Assembly: GCA_038234045.1 (NCBI GenBank)
Contig: JBBSUX010000225.1
Location: forward strand, 1 to 5,654
DNA length: 5,654 bases
Reading direction: 5' to 3'
Source: JBBSUX01 sp038234045
GTDB lineage: Bacteria; Pseudomonadota; Gammaproteobacteria; Burkholderiales; Burkholderiaceae_C
Part shown: piece by piece, positions 1 through 5,654 of the stretch
Numbering within the stretch: the stretch's first letter is position 1
How the letters are laid out: the number at the start of each line of letters is the position of its first letter
The notes under the pieces: generated by a model
The model's database searches: none
What the model was told of the DNA's origin: nothing
Seen by the model: only the letters and a program-made list of their open reading frames with translations
Made by a program: the position numbers and the translations under genes

Positions 1-101
1 AGCAGCGTGGCTCGATCCGTCGTCGCGCCTGGGCTCTGGCCATTGCGGGGCTCGATGCCACTTGAATCACCGGAGATATCGGAGGTGTTATCCATCAGCA
101 T
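1..101 (-). CDS. Possible N-terminus of an unidentified divergent gene (partial)
   Basis: Reading the minus strand from an ATG at 101-99 (a second in-frame ATG lies at 95-93), the frame stays open to the window edge. It gives about 33 residues beginning MLMDNTSDISGDSSGIEPRN. The stretch is polar, rich in Ser, Asp, Gly and Thr, and looks like a disordered N-terminal tail; I do not recognise a family. A weak Shine-Dalgarno-like AGGTGG lies at 119-114 (minus strand), 12 bases before the first ATG, which is longer than ideal. By hand count about 70% of third codon positions are G or C, compatible with coding but not decisive. A plus-strand frame ending at a TGA at 63-65 is an alternative tail of an upstream gene. 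Confidence is low because only about 100 bases are visible. Confidence 0.3.
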   Translation of the reverse strand, partial: MLMDNTSDISGDSSGIEPRNGQSPGATTDRATL

Positions 102-122
102 ATTGTCGCGCGCCCACCTGAA

Positions 123-153
123 GGGCCTGATTGCAGCGGGGCGATCAGGGCCC
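123..153. repeat. Imperfect inverted repeat upstream of the protease gene
   Basis: Bases 123-134 (GGGCCTGATTGC) pair with 141-153 (GCGATCAGGGCCC). They form a 12-bp stem with one G-T wobble, one bulged G at 150 and a 6-base loop. No T-run follows on either strand, so it does not look like an intrinsic terminator. Its place about 80 bases before the protease ATG, and just upstream of the possible divergent start, fits an operator or a 5' leader structure; the role is inferred. Confidence 0.45.
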
Positions 154-234
154 GGGCAGAGGCCGCGATGAAGGACAATCGACGCTCCGCGCTTTTGCGC
201 TCAGCCCCTCTTGTTTGCCGATTCATCTGACTCC

Positions 235-1440
<1,206 letters not shown>

Positions 1441-1442
1441 CC

Positions 1443-1461
1443 TCACGCACGGGATGCGTGG
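1443..1461. repeat. Short hairpin just after the protease stop codon
   Basis: CACGCA (1444-1449) and TGCGTG (1455-1460) form a 6-bp stem with a 5-base loop, extended by a T-G pair at 1443/1461. It begins three bases after the stop codon but has no T-run after it. It could be a weak or Rho-assisted 3' end, or chance. No convincing intrinsic terminator for the protease gene is visible between 1441 and 1675. Confidence 0.3.
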
Positions 1462-1552
1462 CTAACGGCGCGAGGTACAGCCACGAAGATCGATCTCTTT
1501 GGGTGTGCCAAAAAAAGCTTTAGCGACAGGAATATGAGGTCACGTCCACGTC

Positions 1553-1566
1553 GACCGGATCCGGTC
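1553..1566. promoter_or_regulatory. Perfect 14-bp palindrome upstream of livK (candidate operator)
   Basis: GACCGGATCCGGTC reads the same on both strands. It lies in the livK upstream region, centred about 49 bases before the first base of the candidate -10 box at 1609, a position common for activator sites. The binding protein is unknown; Lrp- or LysR-type regulation of branched-chain amino acid uptake is known in other bacteria, but the sequence does not identify one here. Confidence 0.4.
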
Positions 1567-1583
1567 TGAAGAGCCATCAGGGT

Positions 1584-1614
1584 TTGCCCTTGCAAAGGTA
1601 ACGCGACGTAGAAT
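1584..1614 (+). promoter_or_regulatory. Possible sigma70 promoter of livK
   Basis: TAGAAT at 1609-1614 matches the -10 consensus TATAAT at five of six positions. TTGCCC at 1584-1589 is a fair -35 box, but the 19-base spacer is longer than the usual 17. It would give a transcript starting near 1621 with a leader of about 55 bases. It is the best candidate I can find in the 235-base gap, and is inferred from consensus alone. Confidence 0.35.
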
Positions 1615-1662
1615 CGCGCCCCGTTTCTGCGCCGCGATCGCGCATCGCCCATCTTCTCTTTC

Positions 1663-1667
1663 AAGGA
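1663..1667 (+). promoter_or_regulatory. Ribosome binding site of livK
   Basis: AAGGA, 8 bases before the ATG at 1676. It supports that start, which also places a complete signal peptide at the N-terminus. Confidence 0.75.
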
Positions 1668-1675
1668 TCGTCCCA

Positions 1676-2833
1676 ATGAATTCCATCTCCTTCAAGCAAC
1701 CGCTTCTGGCCGCCTTGGTCGCAGCGGGTCTCGTCACTGCTGCGCAGGCCGCCGATATCAAGATCGGTGTGGCCGAAGCCCTGTCGGGCGGCGCGGCTCA
1801 ATACGGCGCGGCCATCCGCAACGGCTTCGAGCTGGCTGCCGAAGAAATCAACGCAGCGGGCGGCGTCAACGGCAACAAGCTGGAGCTGATCGTTGAAGAT
1901 GAACAAGGCAAGAAGGAAGAGGCGATCAACGTCTTCAAAAAGCTGATCTTCCAGGATAAGGTTCTGATGGTCTTTGGGCCGACCTTGTCCAACTCGGCAC
2001 AGGCTGCCGACCCGATCGCGCAGGCGGCCAAGACCGTGGCTTTCGGTACTTCGAACACAGCTGACGGCATTACCTCCATCGGCAACTATGTTTTCCGCAA
2101 CTCGGTGACCGAAGCCGACGTTCTGCCCGAGACACTGGCGGTTGCAGCGCGCAAGGCCAACATCAAGAAGGTGGCGGTGCTCTACGGTAACGACGACGTC
2201 TTCACCAAGAGCGGCTACGACAACTTCAAGAAGGCGCTCGAAGACGCGAAAATTCCGGTGACCACCACCGAGACATTCGCCAAGGGCGATGTCGATTTCA
2301 AGGCTCAGCTCACCAAGATCAAGGCAACCAACCCTGACGCCATCGTGCTGTCGGCCTTGCTGGCCGAAGGCGCACCGATCATGGTGCAGGCGCGTCAGAT
2401 CGGGCTCGATGTGCCGATCATTGGCGGCAACGGCATGAATTCGGTCAAGGTGTTCGACCTGGCCAAGGGCAGCTCCGATGGACTGTGGGTGGGTAGCCCT
2501 TGGTCGATCGAGAACCAGACAGATGAAAACCGCAAGTTCATCGTCGCCTACACCAAGAAGTTCAAGGTCTCGCCCGACCAGTTTGCCGCGCAGTCTTACG
2601 ACGCGTTGCACATCGCGGTACAGGCCATGAAGAAGATCAAGATGAGCGGAAAGCTCTCCGAAGAGCGCACCGCTCTGCGCGATGCGCTGCCAACCGTCAC
2701 ATGGACTGGCGCCACCGGCCCGTTTGCTTTCACGCAGTCCAAAGACAAGTCGGGCAAGCCGGCCGGCTACGATGCGAAGCAAACCGCGATCGTGAGCGTG
2801 ACCAAGGACGGCAAATTCACCATCCAGAAGTAA
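1676..2833 (+). CDS. livK: Branched-chain amino acid ABC transporter, periplasmic substrate-binding protein
   Basis: This is the ligand-capturing subunit of the HAAT importer, 385 residues, a normal length for the family (Peripla_BP_6, LivJ/LivK type). Residues 1-25 form a Sec signal peptide: a Lys near the start, a hydrophobic core LLAALVAAGLV, and a cleavage site TAAQA before Ala26-Asp27. The mature protein opens with IKIGVAEALSGG and continues with INAAGGVNG (58-66), both typical of the family. LSNSA (104-108) and TSNTAD (125-130) lie where LivJ contacts the amino acid's carboxylate and amino groups, so an amino-acid-like ligand is plausible. I see no cysteine, so the disulfide of E. coli LivJ is absent. 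Burkholderiales carry many paralogues, some for aromatic amino acids, amides or aromatic acids, so the true ligand cannot be read from sequence. It is first in the cluster and is followed by a strong terminator at 2885-2915. Confidence 0.93.
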   Translation: MNSISFKQPLLAALVAAGLVTAAQAADIKIGVAEALSGGAAQYGAAIRNGFELAAEEINAAGGVNGNKLELIVEDEQGKKEEAINVFKKLIFQDKVLMVFGPTLSNSAQAADPIAQAAKTVAFGTSNTADGITSIGNYVFRNSVTEADVLPETLAVAARKANIKKVAVLYGNDDVFTKSGYDNFKKALEDAKIPVTTTETFAKGDVDFKAQLTKIKATNPDAIVLSALLAEGAPIMVQARQIGLDVPIIGGNGMNSVKVFDLAKGSSDGLWVGSPWSIENQTDENRKFIVAYTKKFKVSPDQFAAQSYDALHIAVQAMKKIKMSGKLSEERTALRDALPTVTWTGATGPFAFTQSKDKSGKPAGYDAKQTAIVSVTKDGKFTIQK

Positions 2834-2884
2834 TCTGATCGATCACCTCGATCACAACCCGGGAATCGTTCACGGCTTTCCGGC

Positions 2885-2915
2885 AACACGGCGCGGTCTC
2901 CGCGCCGTGTTTTTT
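2885..2915 (+). terminator. Strong intrinsic terminator between livK and livH
   Basis: A perfect 12-bp GC-rich stem, AACACGGCGCGG (2885-2896) with CCGCGCCGTGTT (2900-2911), closes a 3-base TCT loop and ends in a run of six T at 2910-2915. It is oriented for plus-strand transcription; the minus strand has only two T after the stem. It starts about 50 bases after the livK stop. Partial readthrough would give high livK and lower livHMG expression, as is usual for binding-protein-dependent importers. Confidence 0.9.
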
Positions 2916-2984
2916 CCGGCTTGCGTTTTTCGTACTTCCCAAGTGATGGCCTGACAGCTCGCGCCGCTCCGCTTTTTTTCAATC

Positions 2985-2988
2985 AGGA
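2985..2988 (+). promoter_or_regulatory. Ribosome binding site of livH, supporting a GTG start
   Basis: AGGA, 9 bases before the GTG at 2998. No in-frame ATG lies nearby upstream. The GTG gives the N-terminus expected for LivH (MLEQQLINALSLG). The rest of the 2834-2997 gap holds the terminator and a run of seven T at 2973-2979 without a good stem; I found no convincing second promoter. Confidence 0.7.
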
Positions 2989-2997
2989 ATACCGATC

Positions 2998-3879
2998 GTG
3001 CTGGAACAGCAGCTAATCAACGCCTTGTCGCTGGGATGCGTGTATGCGCTCTTCGCGCTGGGCTTCACGCTCATCTTTGGCGTGCTGGGCGTCATCAATC
3101 TTGCGCATGGTGCGGTGTTCATGGTGGGCGCCTACGCTGCGGTCGAAGCGATCACGCGTCTGCAGTTGCCCTTGTGGGCCGGCATCGTGTTTTCCTTCCT
3201 CGTCTGCGGCCTGCTGGGTCTTGTCATCGATGTGCTGGTGCTGCGGCCGCTGCGCGCACGCAACGCCCCGCACCTGATCCCGATGATCGCGACCATCGGC
3301 GTAGGAATCGCGCTGAACAACGGCATCCAGGGATTCTTCGGCGCGCAAAACATCCGCTTTCCGGCGGGCATCGTCTCGAACCAGACGCTTGCACTCGGTG
3401 GCCTGCACCTGACGGCGCTTGAACTCGGAATCATCCTGGTCTCGTTCGCATTGATGGGCGTGCTGATGGTGGCGCTCAAGAGTACCCAGCTCGGCCGCGC
3501 CCTGCGCGCGATTGCCGAGTCGCCCAAGGCCGCCTATTTGGTCGGCATCAACGTCGAAGGCCTCTTCTATCTCACGTCTTTCATGGCGGCGGGGCTCGGT
3601 GGTGTGGCTGGCGTGCTGATCGGCCTCTACTCCAACGCGGTGTTCCCGCTGATGGGCCAGCCGATGCTGCACAAGGGCATCGCTGTGATCATCCTGGGCG
3701 GCATGGGAGATATCCGTGGCGCCATGCTGGGTGGCCTTTTCCTGGGCTTTGCCGAGGTGCTGTCGATCGCCTACATCGGCTCTTCTATGCGCGATGCAGT
3801 GGCTTTCGGACTTTTGTTCCTGGTGCTGCTGGTGCGGCCCAAGGGTCTGTTCGGCACCTTGCAGGAGCGCAAGGTATGA
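2998..3879 (+). CDS. livH: Branched-chain amino acid ABC transporter permease LivH
   Basis: This is an inner-membrane permease of the HAAT importer, 293 residues, typical LivH length. It starts with GTG. About eight hydrophobic segments are visible, at roughly 8-30, 32-50, 59-82, 94-112, 139-160, 187-211, 226-256 and 266-280. Family signatures include GFTLIFGVLGVINLAHG (22-38) and ILGGMGDIRGAMLGG (232-246). The loop at about 165-185 (GRALRAIAESPKAAYLVGIN) corresponds to the EAA-like coupling loop that docks on an ATPase subunit. It should pair with LivM to form the pore. It follows the livK terminator, so its expression probably depends on readthrough or on a promoter I cannot recognise. It is separated from livM by 136 bases, although these two genes are often nearly contiguous. 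Confidence 0.94.
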   Translation: MLEQQLINALSLGCVYALFALGFTLIFGVLGVINLAHGAVFMVGAYAAVEAITRLQLPLWAGIVFSFLVCGLLGLVIDVLVLRPLRARNAPHLIPMIATIGVGIALNNGIQGFFGAQNIRFPAGIVSNQTLALGGLHLTALELGIILVSFALMGVLMVALKSTQLGRALRAIAESPKAAYLVGINVEGLFYLTSFMAAGLGGVAGVLIGLYSNAVFPLMGQPMLHKGIAVIILGGMGDIRGAMLGGLFLGFAEVLSIAYIGSSMRDAVAFGLLFLVLLVRPKGLFGTLQERKV

Positions 3880-3913
3880 GGCGCCCTCACCACTCAGATT
3901 CACTATGTTTTGG

Positions 3914-3945
3914 TGCGCTAGTAGCGCTTTCAGGATATGCGCTAG
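3914..3945. repeat. Cluster of GCGCTA inverted and direct repeats in the livH-livM gap
   Basis: The perfect palindrome GCGCTAGTAGCGC lies at 3915-3927. The octamer TGCGCTAG at 3914-3921 recurs directly at 3938-3945, 24 bases further on. A related AGCGCA lies at 3970-3975 and the palindrome GTGCGCAC at 3990-3997. By hand count bases 3901-3980 hold 34 G or C in 80 (about 42%), well below the surrounding genes. No T-run follows the stem, so it is not a clear terminator. It may be an operator, an mRNA processing or stability element, or a remnant of a small repeat element. Confidence 0.5.
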
Positions 3946-4000
3946 AGGCTAATTTCATTAAGAATTTTCAGCGCATTGCACCTATGGTCGTGCGCACCGT

Positions 4001-4005
4001 GGAGG
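4001..4005 (+). promoter_or_regulatory. Ribosome binding site of livM
   Basis: GGAGG, 10 bases before the ATG at 4016. The livM frame is closed upstream by a TAA at 3959-3961, with no ATG or GTG between, so this start is well supported. Confidence 0.75.
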
Positions 4006-4015
4006 CCTGAGCACC

Positions 4016-4900
4016 ATGGAGTGGTTCGATAACTTCTGGGCGATCTACAGCAACCTGGTGCTGACGCTCGGCACCAATGCGCTGCTGGCGCTTTCGATCT
4101 ACCTGACGCTTGCCTGCGGCATGTTGGCAATGGCCAATGCGGCGTTCATGGGCATTGGTGCCTATTCGGCGGCCTTGCTGACCATGAACCTCGGCGCGCC
4201 GTTTCCGGTCGCGTTGGCCGGCGGTATGGTAGCGCCTGCCATCGCCGCCTTCATCATCGGCAAACCGACACTGCGGCTTTCAGGCGTCTATCTGGCGATG
4301 GCCACGCTGGCTTTTGGCGAGGTGGTGCGCATCTTCATCCTGAATGCGGACAGCCTGACTGGTGGAGCCCTCGGCCTCAACGGCATTCCGCAATTGACCC
4401 AATGGTGGCATGTAGCGCTGGCGCTGGTGCTGGTGCTGGTGCTGCTCTGGCGGATGAAGCATTCGCGCATCGGCCGCGCTTTCGAATCCATCAAGGAGGA
4501 CGAGACCGCCGCAGGGTTGATGGGTATCAACGTGGGTGCGCACAAGATGCTGGCCTTCGTTCTGGGCGCCGCCATCGCGGGTCTGGCGGGAGCACTCAAC
4601 GCGCACCTGACCTTCTTCATCGGGCCGAACGAATTCGGCTTCGACCGCGGCGTCGAGATCCTGACGATGGCCATCCTAGGCGGCATCAACAGTCTGGCCG
4701 GACCTGTCATCGGCGGCGTCATCCTCACGCTGCTTCCTGAAATGCTGCGCAGCTTCAAGGACTACCGCCTTGTGGTCAATGGGTTGATCCTGGTGTTGAT
4801 CGTGCTGTTCCTGCCCAAGGGCATCTGGGATCCGGCTCGCATCCGCCGCTGGCTGGGCCGTGGGCCGCGCCGCGCCAGCGCCGAGGAGCGGGCGATATGA
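4016..4900 (+). CDS. livM: Branched-chain amino acid ABC transporter permease LivM
   Basis: This is the second inner-membrane permease of the importer, 294 residues and the usual partner of LivH. Hydrophobic segments are visible at roughly 12-34, 38-57, 63-82, 87-110, 130-145, 176-198, 213-242 and 252-268. Family signatures include LSGVYLAMATLAFGEVVR (88-105), TGGALGLNGIP (115-125, usually TGG-x-GL-x-GIP) and AILGGINSLAGPVIGG (219-234). The loop RIGRAFESIKEDETAAGLMG (151-170) is the EAA-like segment that contacts an ATPase. The C-terminus is a basic tail (ARIRRWLGRGPRR). The short N-terminus lacks the long extension seen in E. coli LivM, as is common in other proteobacteria. The stop codon overlaps the livG start in ATGA (4897-4900), which suggests translational coupling. 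Confidence 0.94.
   Translation: MEWFDNFWAIYSNLVLTLGTNALLALSIYLTLACGMLAMANAAFMGIGAYSAALLTMNLGAPFPVALAGGMVAPAIAAFIIGKPTLRLSGVYLAMATLAFGEVVRIFILNADSLTGGALGLNGIPQLTQWWHVALALVLVLVLLWRMKHSRIGRAFESIKEDETAAGLMGINVGAHKMLAFVLGAAIAGLAGALNAHLTFFIGPNEFGFDRGVEILTMAILGGINSLAGPVIGGVILTLLPEMLRSFKDYRLVVNGLILVLIVLFLPKGIWDPARIRRWLGRGPRRASAEERAI
4417..4446 (+). repeat. GCTGGT hexamer repeat inside livM
   Basis: Three exact GCTGGT copies (4423-4440) are flanked by GCTGGC (4417-4422) and GCTGCT (4441-4446). They encode alternating Leu-Val residues in a membrane helix (about residues 135-144). This is probably low-complexity coding for a helix; in-frame slippage would change the helix length by two residues. Confidence 0.6.
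4884..4888 (+). promoter_or_regulatory. Ribosome binding site of livG, inside livM
   Basis: AGGAG, 8 bases before the livG ATG at 4897. It lies within the last codons of livM and supports the 4-base overlap start. Confidence 0.75.
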
Positions 4901-5654
4901 GCGCGCTATTGCAACTGCAATCGGTGTCACGTCATTTCGGGGGCCTCAAGGTCCTCGAAGATGTGAATCTCGATGTGCCGTCCGGAGGCATCTTCGGGCT
5001 GATCGGTCCCAATGGGGCCGGCAAGACGACCGTCTTCAACCTGATCACGGGACTATTGCCGCCAAGCTCGGGCACCATCCGCTTCGATGGCGGAGATTTG
5101 GCTGGGAAGAAGCCGCACCAGATCACCCGCCTTGGCCTCGCGCGCACCTTTCAGAACATCCGGCTTTTCAAGGAAATGTCCCTGCTTGAGAACGTAATGG
5201 TGGGCATGCATGCGCACCTCAAATACAGCAGCATCGGCCTGTTTGCCACGTCGGGGCTGTTTCGCAGCGAAGAGCGCCGCGCGCGGGAGCGCGCCCGCGA
5301 ACTCCTCTCATGGGTGGGGCTCGACGCCAAGGCGGAAGACACCGCAGACAACCTTTCCTATGGCGAACAGCGCAAGCTCGAGCTCGCCCGGGCACTGGCC
5401 ACCGAGCCGCGCCTGTTGCTCCTCGATGAGCCCGTCGCCGGCATGAACAGCGGCGAGAAAACCGAGCTGATGGGCGTGATTGAGACCATCGGCGCGCGGG
5501 GCTACACCATCTTCATGATCGAGCACGACATGCGCTTCGTGATGGGTCTGTGCCAGGAAATTGCAGTGCTGAATTTCGGACGCATCATCGCCCAGGGCGG
5601 ACCGGACAAGATCCGCAACGATCCGCAAGTGATCGAGGCCTATCTTGGACGGGA
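4897..5654 (+). CDS. livG: Branched-chain amino acid ABC transporter ATP-binding protein LivG (partial, 3' end cut by window)
   Basis: This is a cytoplasmic ATPase that powers the LivH/LivM permease. 252 complete codons are visible with no stop; the family is usually about 255-260 residues, so only a few are missing. All ABC motifs are intact: Walker A GPNGAGKTT (37-45), Q-loop Gln86 (ARTFQN), signature LSYGEQ (153-158), Walker B LLLLDEP (173-179) with catalytic Glu178, D-loop AGMN (181-184) and switch His210 (IEHDM). The segment RTFQNIRLFKEMSLLENVMVG (83-103) and the insertion at about 107-130 are typical of LivG and help separate it from LivF, which is shorter. The ending IEAYLG (246-251) is the usual C-terminal motif. 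It overlaps livM by four bases. LivF, the partner ATPase, would be expected next but lies outside the window. Confidence 0.95.
   Translation, partial: MSALLQLQSVSRHFGGLKVLEDVNLDVPSGGIFGLIGPNGAGKTTVFNLITGLLPPSSGTIRFDGGDLAGKKPHQITRLGLARTFQNIRLFKEMSLLENVMVGMHAHLKYSSIGLFATSGLFRSEERRARERARELLSWVGLDAKAEDTADNLSYGEQRKLELARALATEPRLLLLDEPVAGMNSGEKTELMGVIETIGARGYTIFMIEHDMRFVMGLCQEIAVLNFGRIIAQGGPDKIRNDPQVIEAYLGR

Noticed and set aside
1534..1569. Eleven-codon open frame upstream of livK as a leader peptide
   Set aside because: The AGGA before it is only two bases from the ATG and the peptide has no enrichment in branched-chain amino acids.
1661..2782. Long minus-strand open frame (373 codons) antisense to livK
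   Set aside because: It is a shadow of codon use in a GC-rich gene: livK on the plus strand has a signal peptide, family motifs and a ribosome binding site, while the antisense product shows no recognisable domain.
2921..2949. Possible promoter for livH (TTGCGT with a hexamer 17 bases on)
   Set aside because: The -10 position reads TGATGG, a very poor match to TATAAT.
3013..3903. Minus-strand open frame (296 codons) antisense to livH
   Set aside because: The product is rich in His, Gln, Arg and Asp, as expected for the complement of hydrophobic membrane codons; livH is clearly the real gene.
3905..3952. Small open frame (15 codons) in the livH-livM gap as a possible leader peptide
   Set aside because: It has no ribosome binding site and no run of Leu, Ile or Val codons as expected for attenuation of a branched-chain amino acid operon.
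3966..3980. Possible sigma54 promoter before livM (TTGCA at 3976-3980)
   Set aside because: The required GG at the -24 position is absent (TT at 3966-3967).

Overview
The window looks like chromosomal DNA of a GC-rich betaproteobacterium, most likely of the order Burkholderiales (Bordetella/Achromobacter/Castellaniella-like). This is inferred from the codon use, the style of the LivK/LivH proteins and the N-terminal sequence of the HtrA-type protease; no search was possible. It holds two unrelated housekeeping blocks, all on the plus strand, and a possible divergent gene at the left edge.

Layout. Bases 1-234 hold a possible start of a minus-strand gene (1-101, weak) and a 12-bp imperfect hairpin at 123-153. 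Bases 235-1440 encode a membrane-anchored, periplasmic HtrA-family serine protease with one PDZ domain (DegS/AlgW-type architecture), ending in a 12-glutamine tract coded by a near-perfect CAGCAA repeat. Bases 1441-1675 are the upstream region of livK, with a 14-bp perfect palindrome, a possible sigma70 promoter and a good ribosome binding site. From 1676 on lies a branched-chain amino acid type (HAAT) ABC importer in the order livK (binding protein, 1676-2833), livH (permease, 2998-3879), livM (permease, 4016-4900) and livG (ATPase, 4897 to the right edge). LivG lacks only its last residues. A livF gene is expected just past the edge.

How it works together. LivK captures the ligand in the periplasm and delivers it to a LivH/LivM heterodimer, which is driven by LivG and presumably LivF. 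A strong intrinsic terminator directly after livK probably lets the binding protein be made in excess over the membrane complex. livM and livG overlap by four bases (ATGA) and are probably translationally coupled. The 136-base gap between livH and livM is unusual: it is AT-rich and contains repeated GCGCTA half-sites.

I see no novel biological system here. The genes belong to well-known families. The points worth a second look are in the non-coding segments and the polyglutamine tail of the protease.
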